Below, piece after piece: positions 1 through 9,796 of a stretch of DNA of 17,798 nucleotides. How positions within the stretch are numbered: position 1 is the stretch's first letter; each line of letters starts with the position of its first letter. Both the position numbers and the translations under genes were made by a program. The notes beneath the pieces were generated by a model. It was not told where the DNA came from. It saw only the letters and a list, made by a program, of their open reading frames with translations, and made no database searches. Location: assembly GCA_003990745.1 (NCBI GenBank), contig RBNI01002686.1:1-17798 (forward strand), read 5' to 3'. The DNA is from Jimgerdemannia flammicorona (lineage: Eukaryota; Mucoromycota; Endogonomycetes; Endogonales; Endogonaceae).

Positions 1-1868
1 GGCAGGGCAAGCTTTGCAGAGAAGGTAAAGGGGGGTCAGCAGGGAGCCAGACTGGAGAGCTGGCTGAGGGGGGGGAAGGTGCCGGTAAGGGCTTCTAGGC
101 AGCAACCTCATGGGGGTGCCTCTTTGGAGGGCCATAGGGGTGGAGCTGGGGGGGTAGCAGCTGAGGTGGGGACTATTGATAGAGGTGTGGTGGGCAATCT
201 GGAAAAAAATCTAGATGGGACTGTTGATGGTGAGCCGAGCAGTAGGAAGAGCATGAGGCCCAGGGACCTGGCGGATGGTGTAATGGGACTGGCAGTGGCA
301 CCATTACTCAAGAAGTCGATCTCGGAATTTGCAGTTATGTTGTGTTTCTGGGACTTGGCAGTGATAGCAAAAATGGTACTGGGGCTCATCGCTAAGCAGG
401 TGGCAGAAGCAGCATCTGTGAAGTTTTTGAAGGGACTGGAGGGAGTAGAGGTGGGGTTTGAGGAGGTGGCACTGCTGGAGGAGGCACTGAAGATTGGATT
501 AGTGGTTGGGGAGGTGTGTGTGCTGATGGCATGTTGCCTGAAGTGAGATCCCAGGGTGGTCCAACTGCTGGTGAAAGGAGTGCCGATGGTGACAGCAATG
601 GAGACAAGAAAGAGAGTTGAGGATTTCATGGCAGAGTATGGAGAGGTGTTGGATATCAGATTCAGGATCTGGGAAGAGACCTCACTCAGGACTGGCAACA
701 TGGATGTGAGGATTCAGCTGGCTGGGAAAGAAGCTTCTAGAAAGGTGAGAGATTGACCTTCGGTGATGGTCTGGAGAGCAATCCTATGTAAGGTGACAAG
801 GGTGAAGGGTAGTGAGGAGGAGGAGGAGGATTTATTGGAAGTACTAGAAGAGCTGGGTGGTACTGTAGAGAGGTGAGCGAAGGCTTGAGAGACTTTTGTG
901 GAGGTGACACATTTGGAGGTGGTAGATGGAAAGCGGATCCAAGTGACTAAAGAGCAGTGGGAAAGGGCTCAGGGGCATAAGAGACAGAAGGAGCTGCTGG
1001 CCAAGCTGGATGACAGGTCACTGGGGGATGCGAGCAAGGTGACAGGCACAGGGGGAGCCGAAGCAAGTGTCTGGGCTGGCGAGGGGGCAGGGAAAGACAA
1101 GACGGGGGCAGGGGAGGATAAGACGAAGTATAGTAGGGACCTGTATGTAGATGGTATACTGGAGGTATGGGAGGAGGAATGGAAGGGCTCCCCTTCCCCT
1201 ACTCCTCTTATCAGATGTGGCCCGGCTTCCCGAAACAGAGTAGTAGAAGATGTGCCAATGTGAGGGGCCCAGAGGGTGCAATTCAGAGTTCCAGAGGTAG
1301 TATATGGGGGACAGGAGTGGTGGCAGGTGAGGAGAAACTGGTGGATGTCCCAGAGGTGTGGGATGAGTCTGCAAGCACTAGAGCTGACACCACAATGTTG
1401 GATGGAGGGAGGCTGGCAACTCCAGGGGGGAAAACGGTGGGGAACTTACTTTGGATATGCCGAATGATGAACAACCTGGTGGTGGAAGAGTTGGGGGAGG
1501 TGGACTTGCGAGTGATGAGTGATGATTATTGGGCAGAGATACTGCAGGGGGATGGTGCAATGAAGGCATTGAAGGTGGAAATTCTTATAGTGTACCTGGA
1601 GGAGGAAGGGTATGAGGTGGATAAGGAGAGGGAGGCAGAGATAGCAGTCATTATGGGAGAGAGGGCTGAATACTGCTGGAATAAGTGTCATGGGCTGCAG
1701 CTCTGGCAGGAGGCATGCATTGAATACCGAGAGGAGTTCGAGGAGAAAGCAGATGGAGAGATGAATAAATTGCTGGCTGGATTGGAGGCTCAGAGGGCAG
1801 AGGAGGAGGAGGTGGCTGCAGAACATAATCTGGACATGGCATAGGAGGAGATGAGCATGGAGCAGTAG
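1..1868 (+). pseudogene. LINE copy 1 ORF1 (broken, 5' partial)
   Basis: Remains of the ORF1 protein, presumed to be the RNA-binding partner in the retrotransposition particle. It reads in frame from base 1 (GRASFAEKVKG, matching copy 4 residues 55-65) and ends at TAG 1866-1868. In-frame stops are TGA 544-546 and TGA 754-756 (both TGG in copy 4), two TGA near 870-890, TGA 1261-1263 (CGA in copy 4) and TAG 1842-1844 (CAG in copy 4). One base is missing near 1315, which shifts the frame for the C-terminal part. It keeps the METRKRVEDF segment (around 598-627) that copy 4 has partly lost. An RRM-like fold for about 556-756 is my inference from its pattern, a KGVP strand, then a helix, then GEVLDI. 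No CCHC zinc knuckle is visible. Confidence 0.88.
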
Positions 1869-1898
1869 AGATTGATTAACATCATAACATCTTCCATT

Positions 1899-4800
1899 AT
1901 GAACAGTACAACCAATATTTTTTCTCTAAACATGAATGGATTGTGGAGTGCTTCTCGGCATAGGAACATTTTTACTTAGATGAAGGGATTGGAGGCTGAT
2001 CTCTTCCTCTTGCAGGATGTCCAGTGTGAAGATGATTCTGATAGGATGGAATGGACAAAGGAATGGGGAGGTGCGGTGATTTGGAAGAGTAAGGTTGGGA
2101 TTTTGGTTCAGAAAGGCAGAGGGGAGATACAGGAGGTAAGGAGCTGGGGGGAGAGGCTGGTCTGAGGTAAGTGGATTTGGGCTGGCTGGGAGCCAGTTAC
2201 AGTTGGCTCCTGCTACTGCCCTGCAGTACGGGGTGAGAGAGTCGATTGGGTGAAAGGCCTACAGGAGAGTGGGATGCTTGCAGAGGCTAGAGTGGATATG
2301 CTTGGGGGAGATTTCAATATGGTTCGGGACATACTGTTGGATAGAACAGATGGAGGATGAGGTGCTGAGAGCAGGAGTAGAGGACTGGTGGCATGGGAGG
2401 AAGTAGAACAACTAAGTGCACTGGTAGATGCTGGTAGGGAGTACTGGGGGAATAGGAGGGTTTATACACATTGGGCAGGGGGTCTGGGGACAAGAATCGA
2501 CTGGATTTTGATGGCAAGCTGCTGGGGCCTAGATGTTTGGAAGTCACTGGAAGTAGAATGGTGTCCATAGTTGGATCACTGGGGGCTTTTGGGATAGGGG
2601 TGCTTTGGGGGAAGTAGGGATGGGCCTGGACATTGGCGTCTCAATTCCTCTTTGTTAGATGACAAGACCCAGTGGGATATGTGGGCTAAAGACATTCAGC
2701 TGAGGATAGAGAACTGGTGGCAGAAAGGGACCTCAGTTGGGACTTGGTGGATGAGGATGAAGGCAATGGCTAAGATTTACTGGAGTGAGGCAGGCAAGGA
2801 GGCAGGGAAGCAGTGAAGGCAAAGAGTGCATTGGGCCTCTACTAGATTGATGAGGCTTCTGAAGGAGTGGGCAAGGCTAAAGATATTAGAGGAGGGAGAA
2901 GATTGGAGGCTGATGAGAGTGAAAATAGAGGTTGGAGAACTACAACAGGTGCTGCGGGAAGAGGAAGAGGCAAGGGTACAGAGCTTGGCAGCTTGGCTTC
3001 GCTGGCGGGATCTGGAGAAAGGGGAGAGGCCTTCCAAGTTTCTTACAAGGGCCCTTAGGGCAAGGCAGATACAGCAATGGTGGGAAGGGGTGTTGAACAC
3101 AGATGGTAGACTAGTGCATGGTGTTCAGGACATTCTTAGATTGCTGAAGGAGAGATAGAGTAGATTGTGGAGTGAGGAGGAGGGTGGGGCAGATGCTGCT
3201 ACCATTGAACAAACATTGGAGGATTGGCACCCACCTCAAGTTGAGGAGCTAGGGGACCTGATGATGCCTGTACAGGAGGAAGAGATCTACCAGGTTCTTG
3301 CCACGATAATGCCAGATATGGCACCTGGGGAGGATAGTCTGCCCTAGGACTTTTGGAAGAGAATGGTGGGAGTCCCAGGGGTGATGGAAGAGATGACAGT
3401 ATTGTGCAACCTTATTCTACAAACAGGGAGGTGAGTTGGGGAGCAGGACCTTGGGCTGGTGATGCTGCTTTATAAAAACAAAGGAAGACAGGAGGATTGA
3501 AAGAACTGGTGGCCGATAATGTTGCTTGATATGGACAGAAAGTTGGTGACTAGGTGGTGGTGGCAAGACTACAGAAGGTGGCCCAACAAGTTGTGGGTAT
3601 TGAGCAGAGGGGATTTGTGGGTGGTCAGCTCATCAGGAATGGCACTGCCTGGGTTCATGGAGTTATTGAAGGGGTAAGAGCCTGTGGACTAGATTGGTGT
3701 CTGATCTTCTTGGACCAGGAGAAGGCATATGACCGAGTACGAAGAGTCTGGCTGGCAAAAGTTTTGGATAGAATGGGGGTTCCGCTCCAATTCTGGTCAG
3801 CAATGGTCAGCCTACTGGAAGAGAGTAGGGCTGTACTTATGTGTAATAGACATAGAGGGGTAGCATTCCCCTTGGGTAGAGGGGTGCCCCAGAGGGACCC
3901 ACTGTCCCCTATCTTGTATGCTCTTTCCCTGGAACCCCTTATGGACAGAATTCGGAGGAGGATAGTGGGGCTCTCTGTCTTTGGCATTGGATGGAAAGTT
4001 GGGGCCTTTGTAGATGATATGGTGGTGGGTTTGGGTTCGATTACTGATATTGAAGAGCTCAAGAAGACTGTTGAGTGGTATGAGGAGAACTCTGGAGCTA
4101 AGCTGAATTGGCATAAGTGTGAAACAATAGTGTTAGGCAATGGCCTGGTAGGAGGGGAAGTTATAGGAACAATCATCCCCACCGGTGAAGCAGTGTGGTA
4201 CTTAGGCATCTATCTGTCAGTCTATGGGTCAGTTCTACCCAGGCTTTGGTGGGAGCAGAGGATTGGAATCTGGGAGGAGGCCCTGTGGAGCTGGGGAGGA
4301 AGGCAATTTTCTCTGGCAGGGCAGGTCTCAATTTTGAATGTCTACTGGCTGCCAAAGTTGTAGTATCTGGCATATCATCTGGATTTCCCAGCCTGGGTGG
4401 TGAAGAGATTGATGAAGTCAGCAAAGGAATGGATTTGGGCTGGCAGGCGGAGTCAGATTGGTTGGGAGACCTTATCCCTTCTAGTGGTAAGAGGTGGTCT
4501 TGGGCTGGTGGACTTTCTAAAATGGTTATACTGCTTGAGAGCATGGTGGCTAAGGAGGGCAGTGGAATTGAGAGGAGGTGGTTGGGTTTCTCTGCTACAG
4601 AAGATCTGGGAGAGGCAGTCATCACCAAGGGGCTCAACTGGCAATCTCATCTCCTTAGTTGGACTTCAGAACACTGTCCAACTGTGTTATAAAGGATTTT
4701 GGTAGGGGATTGCAGAAGGGGTGCACTGCATTGGTATTCGTTGGTGGAGAAATAAAGGAGAGGAGGACTGGGACCCGGCAATGTGGAGATGGGATCATAT

Positions 4801-5558
4801 TCTGCTGGGTGGTGCTCCTTTAATTGAGTTCGATATTGAGGATGGAATGGAATACCAAAGGGGACTGAGCCAGGATCTGTGGCCTAGTGGTTGGCAAGGT
4901 GTTGGAATTGACGAAGAGTGGAACTGGTATGATGTTTGAACCTAGAGTGCAGTAGTGAGAAAGTGGATGCTACCAAAGTACTGGGTGGTCTAGTGGTATA
5001 CATATACTGCAAAGGAATATTATGCTGAACTTTTGCTCAGGGCACCTTGTCATAGGGGGTTGCTTCAACTGTGAGGAGTGCCATAATGTGGGGTAGGAGG
5101 GAGGTTATGTACAGATGCCTGAACATTAGCTAGGAGAGTGTGAGGTGTTGGGGGACTTTTGGCAGATAATTGGGGAATATTTGGGGGTATAGCATAGGGG
5201 AGATGAAGTATGGGGGAGGTGGGAGGACTTGAGGGATAGATTGGTAGGGGGGATAGGGAAGGAGTGGCTTACTTTAGGTTGGGCTTTGGCTATTTGGGTG
5301 GGGCTGACCAGTCATTGGCTATTTGTTTTTGAGGATAGGAGGAGACAGGGCTTGGGGGACTGGTTGCTGCAGTGGCATAGACTTATGAAAGACACCTTAA
5401 CAGGCTGGTGGCTTGGCTGGGGGCTGTAGAGTGGTCAGAGGCACCACTTAGTGGAGAAAATTTGTGGGCAGAGTAGAGGGAGAGTTGGAGTAGTGGGTGA
5501 AAGGGTGATTTTTATTTATAAAGAGGCAGGGAGGGGCCCCCCTATGGGGATTGGGTAG
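1899..5558 (+). pseudogene. LINE copy 1 ORF2, endonuclease-RT (broken)
   Basis: Remains of the ORF2 polyprotein. The ATG at 1899 begins MNSTTNIFSLN, as in copy 4, 30 nt after the ORF1 stop; it ends at TAG 5556-5558. The endonuclease part has LLQDVQCED, GGDFNMV (about 2310), TRIDWIL and an LDH near 2575. The RT part has FLDQEKAYDRV (about 3709), GRGVPQRDPLSP (about 3880) and FVDDM (about 4009; the usual Ala is Val). The C-terminal cysteine segment is CFNCEECHN with EH.LGEC. I count about 19 in-frame stops, for example 1977, 2163, 2358, 2568, 2595, 3156, 3345, 3432, 3498, 4361, 4703 and 4937, most at codons that are TGG in copy 4. There are only two indels: one base lost near 3551 and four gained near 5000. 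It is not functional. Confidence 0.92.
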
Positions 5559-5597
5559 GGGGTGACAATGATGTATACTTATTCATAGACTGGTATT

Positions 5598-5603
5598 AAT
5601 AAA
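5598..5603 (+). promoter_or_regulatory. Polyadenylation signal, copy 1
   Basis: AATAAA lies 21 nt upstream of the 41-A tract, in the conserved LINE 3' end. The position relative to the tail is that of a normal eukaryotic poly(A) signal. Confidence 0.8.
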
Positions 5604-5621
5604 GGATGGAGTCCAAGTGAC

Positions 5622-5624
<3 letters not shown>

Positions 5625-5665
<41 letters not shown>
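5625..5665 (+). repeat. Poly(A) tail of copy 1 (41 A)
   Basis: Uninterrupted run of 41 A after the conserved terminus GTGACTATA. It is a reverse-transcribed poly(A) tail. The last A could belong to either copy 1 or copy 2a, because copy 2a starts at once. The purity of the run suggests a young age or slippage renewal. Confidence 0.93.
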
Positions 5666-5667
<2 letters not shown>

Positions 5668-6468
5668 AAGGGGGAGGTGGCTTGGAACCTGGTGATATGG
5701 AGATGGGACCAAGTATTTCTAGGAGGCATTCTCTTAATTGAGTTTGATATTAGTGATGAGATAGATTGCCAAAGAGATCAAGGCCAGGATCTGTGGCCTA
5801 GTGGATGGTAGAGAGTGGGTATTAGAGAAGAGTGGAACTGGCATGGCATGTGGGCCTGGAGTACTGAGGTGAGGAGGTGGATGTCACTAAAGTACTAAAT
5901 AGTTTGGTAGTATATGCTGAGGAGAAATATAATACTCAACTTCCACTTGGGTCACCTTATTGAGAAGAGTTACTTTGACTATAAGAAGTGCCACAATGTA
6001 GAGCAGGAAGGGGGATATATATAGATGCCTGAATATTGACTAGGAGAGTATGAAGTACTTAGTGACTTTTGGTAGACTGTTGGAGATCATTTGGGGATAA
6101 GGTATAGGGGAGATAGTACATGGAATTGGTGGGAGGATTTGAGGAATAGACTGGTGGGGGGGGTGGAAAAGGAGTGGCTTATCTTAGGCTGGGTTTTGGC
6201 AATTTGAGTGAGACTGGCCAGTCACTGGCTATTTGTTTTTGAGGATGGGAGGAGACTAGACTTGGGGGATCAGTTGCTGCATTAGTATAGCCTTATGGAA
6301 GACACTTTGACAGGCTGGTGGCTTGGTTGGGGATTGCAGGGTGGTCAAAAACATCACTTAGTGGAGAAAATCTGTAGGCAGAGTGGGGGGAGGGTTGGAG
6401 TAGTGGGTGAGAAGATGGTCTTTATTCATGATATTATGGGGAGAGGCTCTCCTATGGGGATTGGATAG
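5665..6468 (+). pseudogene. LINE copy 2a ORF2 C-terminal fragment
   Basis: C-terminal part of ORF2 only, after the RT core. It reads in a single frame from the first ATG at 5665 (MKGEVAWNLVIWRWDQ) to the normal ORF2 terminator TAG 6466-6468, with no net indel. Stops interrupt it, the first at TAG 5809-5811 where other copies have CAA or CAG. The cysteine segment is degraded: Cys codons TGT/TGC have become TAT or AAG, and the H of the H-x4-C pair is TAT. It has no catalytic domain and cannot be functional. Confidence 0.88.
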
Positions 6469-6504
6469 TGGGAGGAGATACTGTAAACTTATTAATAGAC
6501 TGGT

Positions 6505-6510
6505 AATAAA
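6505..6510 (+). promoter_or_regulatory. Polyadenylation signal, copy 2a
   Basis: AATAAA inside the conserved 3' terminal segment of the LINE, 21 nt before the A-rich tail. Confidence 0.75.
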
Positions 6511-6531
6511 TAGTGGAGTTCAAGTAACTAT

Positions 6532-6549
6532 AAAAAAATAAAAAAAAAA
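6532..6549 (+). repeat. A-rich tail of copy 2a
   Basis: Run of A broken by one T at 6539, directly after the element terminus. It is shorter than the tails of copies 1 and 2b, and copy 2b begins right after it. Confidence 0.85.
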
Positions 6550-6550
6550 G

Positions 6551-9121
6551 AGCTTGGCAGCATGGCTTCATTGGTAGGGTTTGGAAGAAGGGAAGAGGTC
6601 CTCAAAGTATCTCATGAGGACCCTTCAGGTGAGAAGTGTATAGCAAAGGTGGGAGGGGGTACTTGACTCTGATAGTATACTGGTGTATGGTATATAAGAC
6701 ATTCTTGGATCATTAAAGGAGTGATAGAGTAGATTATGGAGTGAGGAGAAGGGTAGGGCTGATGTTACTGCCATTAATTAGACATTGGAGAATTGGTACT
6801 CTCCACAAGTGGATGGGCTGGGTGACTTGGTATTGTCAGTACAAGAGAAAGAGATCCTTCAGGTTCTTGCTGCAACAATACCAGATATAGTATCTAAGGA
6901 GGATGGTCTGCCCTGGGACTTCTGGAAGAAGATAGTGGGAGTTCTAGGAGTACTGAGTGAGATAACAGTATTGTGTGATTTTATACTACAGACAGGGAGA
7001 TGGATGGGGGAGCAGGATCTGGAGCTGATGATATTGCTTTACAAGAACAAAGAAAGGCAAGAAGACTGGAAGAACTGGTGGCTGATTATACTACTGGACA
7101 TGGATAGAAAGTTAGTAACTAAGGTAGTGATTGTGAGACTATAGAAGATGGCCCAGCAAGTCTTGAGTGTTGAGCAGAGGGACTTTGTAGGAGACCAGCT
7201 CATTAGGGATGGTATAGGCTGGGTACATGGAGTTATTGAAGGGGTGTGAGCTTGTAGACTGGATGGATAACTGGTCTTCTTGGACCAGGAGAAGGCTTAT
7301 GATTAGGTGTAGTGAGTCTGGCTGACAAAAGTATTGGATAGGACTGAGGTATTACACCAGTTCTGGTCAGCAATGATCAGCCTACTAAATGGGAGTAGGG
7401 CTGTACTTATATACAATAGATATAGAGGAGTATCATTTCCCCTAGGTAGGGGTGTGCCCCAGGGGAACCCACTGTCTCCTATTCTGTATGCTCTCTCTCT
7501 AGAACCCCTAATGGACAGAATCAGGCAGAAGATAGCAGAGCTCTCCATCTTTAGAATTGGGTGGAAAGTTGGGGTCTTTATAGATGATATGGTGGTCAGC
7601 CTGGGTTCAATTACTGATGTTGAGGAGCTCAAGGAGACAGTGGAGTGGTATGAGGAGAACTCTGGGACTAAACTCAATTAGCATAAGTGTGAAACAATGG
7701 TGTTAGGCAATGATCTGGTGAGAGGGGATATTATTGGAACAATCATCCCTACTAGTGAGGTAGTGTAGTACTTAGGTATTTATTTATCAGTATATGGGTC
7801 AGTACTCCCCAGACTTTGGTGAGAGCAGAGGGTTGGAATCTGGGGAGAGGCCCTGCAGAGTTGGGGGGGTCACTACTTGTCTTTAGCAGAGTATGTCTTA
7901 ATTTTGAACATCTATTGACTGCCAAAGTTGTAGTATCTGGCTTATCATCTAAACTTTCCAGTCTGGGTAGTGAAGAGATTGATGAAGCTGGTCAAGGGGT
8001 AGATCTGGGCTGAAAGAAGAAGTCAGATCAATTGGGAGATCTTATCCTTACTAGTGACAAGAGGAAGACTTGGGCTAGTTGACTTTCCGAAGAGGCTATA
8101 TTGCTTGAGAGCATAGTGGTTAAAGAGAGCAGTAGAGTTGAGAGAGAGTGGCTGGGTCTCCCTATTGTAGAAGGTCTAGGAGATGAGGTCCTCACTAAGA
8201 GGTTCAACAGGAGATCTTCTATCATTGGTTGGGCTTTGGAATACCGAACAATTGTAATATAAAGACTTCTGGTGGAGGGTAGTAGAGGAGGTACACTGCA
8301 TTGGAATTCATTGGCAGAGAAATGAAGGGGAGATAGCTTGGGATCTGGTGATATAGAGATGGGACCAAGTGTTACTGGGAGACATTCTTTTAATTGAGTT
8401 TGATATTAGTGATGGGATAGAATGCCAGAGAGGACTAGGCCAGGATCTGTGGCCTAGCAGATGGCAGGGAGTGAATATTAGAGAAGAGTGAAACTGGTAT
8501 GGTATTTGGGCCTAAAGTGCTGAGATAAGGAGGTGGATACTGCTGAAGTACTGGGTGGTCTGGTGGCACATGCTGAGGAGGAATGTAATGCTCAACTTCT
8601 GCTTGGATCACCTTATTGAGGTGGATTGCTTCAACTATAAGGAGTACTACAATGTAGGGCAGGAAGGGAGATATATACAGATATCTGAACATTGACTAGG
8701 AGAGTGTGAGATACTTAGTGACTTTTGGCAGGCTATTGGGAATTGTTTGGAAGTAGTGTATAGGGGAGATGCTCAGGATCAGTGGGAGGATTTGAGGGAT
8801 AGACTGGTGGAGAGGGTGGGGAAGGAGTGGCTTATCTTAGGCTGGGTTTTGGTAATTTAGGTGGGGCTGGTCAGTCACTAGTTATTTGTTTTTAAGAATG
8901 AGAGGAGATTGGACTTGAGAGACTGGCTGTTGCATTGGCATAGCCTTATGGAAGATACCTTGACAGGCTGGTGGCTTGGTTGGGGGTTGCAGGGTGGTTG
9001 AAGATATTGCTTGGTGGAGAAAATCTGTAGGCAGAGTGGGGGGAGGGTTAGAGTAGTAGGTGAGAAGGTGGTCTTTATTTATAATGATATGAGAAGAAGC
9101 TCCCCTATGGGGATCAGATAG
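6551..9121 (+). pseudogene. LINE copy 2b ORF2, RT and C-terminal part (broken)
   Basis: Partial ORF2 covering the RT domain and C-terminal region. One frame fits from SLAAWLHW at 6551 to the terminator TAG 9119-9121, a span of 2,571 nt with no net indel, yet my hand translation gives about 29 internal stops. Recognisable motifs are LPWDFWKK (about 6909), a degraded LDMDRKLVTKV (about 7095), FLDQEKAYD (about 7273), GRGVPQGNPLSP (about 7450) and FIDDM (about 7575). Motif B keeps Gly after PQ here, unlike copies 1 and 4. Cysteines of the C-terminal segment are mostly Tyr (CFNYKEYYN), but H-x4-C survives near 8690. It is a fossil. Confidence 0.92.
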
Positions 9122-9181
9122 TGGGAGATAATACTGTAAACTTATTAATAGACTGGTTATAAATGATGGAGTCTAAGTGAC

Positions 9182-9184
<3 letters not shown>

Positions 9185-9229
<45 letters not shown>
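9185..9229 (+). repeat. Poly(A) tail of copy 2b (45 A)
   Basis: Pure run of 45 A after GTGACTATA, followed directly by non-LINE DNA. The upstream signal is TATAAA (9158-9163) where other copies have AATAAA. Such a pure tract beside so decayed an element suggests expansion or renewal of the homopolymer. Confidence 0.92.
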
Positions 9230-9232
<3 letters not shown>

Positions 9233-9545
9233 CTTAGTTAAGGTGCCATTTTGAACCCTCCCTCTTTTGAAAAGTTGGAATGAGCAGTGAGATGAGGTAA
9301 GCACACACCCTCTCCCTTCAAGAAGCTGGATAAAAGAAAAAAGAATATAATTATATATCTTAGTTTAGGTACTATTTCAAACCCTCCCCACCCTCCTCTT
9401 TCGAAAAGCTGGATAAAATAAATATATATATATACCTTAGTTAAGGTGCCATTTGGAATCCCTCCCCTCTTTCAAGTGGTGAGATGAGGCAAGCATGCAC
9501 CCTCCTCCCCCCTCTCTTTCAGGCATATAATTATGTAATAGTCTT
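9230..9545 (+). repeat. Three diverged tandem repeat units
   Basis: Three related units start at 9230, 9356 and 9433, each opening with TA(C/T)CTTAGTT and continuing to a CCCTCCC run and a CTCTTT block. Units 1 and 3 also share a GAGATGAGG(T/C)AAGCA segment, which unit 2 lacks. The first 14 bases after the opening T in units 1 and 3, ACCTTAGTTAAGGT, form an imperfect palindrome. The spacing is irregular (126 and 77 nt). The nature is unknown: it could be a local duplication, a satellite fragment, or part of a non-autonomous transposon. I see no coding sequence. Confidence 0.7.
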
Positions 9546-9660
9546 AAGCCTCAGGTTATAAGATAGACTTCACAAGCTTCTAACTTTACAAATTGCTTAT
9601 ATTCTTAGTGAAATCAAATACAAGGCTAATAAAATAATTTTTGAAGCCAGATATCAATGA

Positions 9661-9684
9661 ACCAATCAGTTGAACTGATTTGGT
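9661..9684. repeat. Short hairpin-forming inverted repeat
   Basis: Left arm ACCAATCAGTT (9661-9671) pairs with right arm AACTGATTTGGT (9673-9684), with a single base between and one extra T in the right arm. Further GAAC(C/T)GAT-like words follow to about 9726, giving a cluster of short direct and inverted copies. This is typical of subterminal regions of DNA transposons, but it could be chance in AT-rich DNA. Confidence 0.55.
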
Positions 9685-9741
9685 ATATGAACCGATGATC
9701 TGAACTGATTCAAACCAATTCGAACTATTTAACAGCCCTAC
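9661..9741 (-). mobile_element. Possible hAT-like DNA transposon terminus
   Basis: On the minus strand, reading from 9741 downwards, the sequence begins TAGGGCTGTTAAA and is followed by repeated GGTT(C/T)-type words. hAT-superfamily elements often begin (C/T)AGGG and carry short subterminal repeats, which is the only basis for this call. No transposase and no matching opposite end are visible. The assignment is weak. Confidence 0.25.
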
Positions 9742-9796
9742 TGGGAATAAACTAATAACTTAGATAACATAGAAAGTACAGATAACTCAGATGATG

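Larger units (their letters stand above)
1..5665 (+). mobile_element. LINE copy 1 (long, 5' end outside window)
   Basis: Long non-LTR retrotransposon copy of the L1/Tx1 kind. The window opens inside ORF1, at the position matching about 12184 of copy 4, so roughly 240 nt of 5' sequence lies upstream. It holds ORF1 remains, a 30-nt gap, ORF2 remains, a 66-nt 3' UTR with AATAAA, and a 41-A tail. It is co-linear with copy 4 over its whole length and closer to copy 4 than to copies 2a, 2b or 3. Both ORFs are broken, mostly by in-frame stops. The tail runs straight into copy 2a with no host DNA between. Confidence 0.95.
5665..6549 (+). mobile_element. LINE copy 2a (5'-truncated, 3' end only)
   Basis: About 885 nt corresponding to copy 4 from about 16924 to its 3' end. 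It is truncated inside the ORF2 C-terminal region, which is the usual product of incomplete reverse transcription. It starts directly after the tail of copy 1 and ends in its own short A-rich tail (6532-6549), which joins copy 2b. It shares derived bases with copy 2b, for example in the segment around 5740-5765, and is richer in A and T than copies 1 and 4. Confidence 0.93.
6550..9229 (+). mobile_element. LINE copy 2b (5'-truncated)
   Basis: About 2.68 kb corresponding to copy 4 from about 15157 to the 3' end. It has lost the 5' UTR, ORF1, the endonuclease and part of the linker before the RT. It begins immediately after the A tail of copy 2a and ends in a 45-A tract. It is strongly enriched in TA dinucleotides and stop codons relative to copies 1 and 4. 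It shares substitutions with copy 2a, so the two are probably of similar age or the same subfamily. Confidence 0.94.
9546..9796. other. AT-rich non-LINE spacer, no gene seen
   Basis: AT-rich sequence unlike the G-rich LINE strand. It contains no convincing reading frame. It holds the hairpin at 9661-9684 and a possible DNA-transposon end near 9741, annotated separately. It may be host DNA or an older mobile element into which copy 3 inserted. Confidence 0.6.

Noticed and set aside
5625..9229. CRISPR array or simple tandem duplication
   Set aside because: The repeated units differ in length and truncation point and are joined at A tails. There are no regular spacers and no equal-length units.
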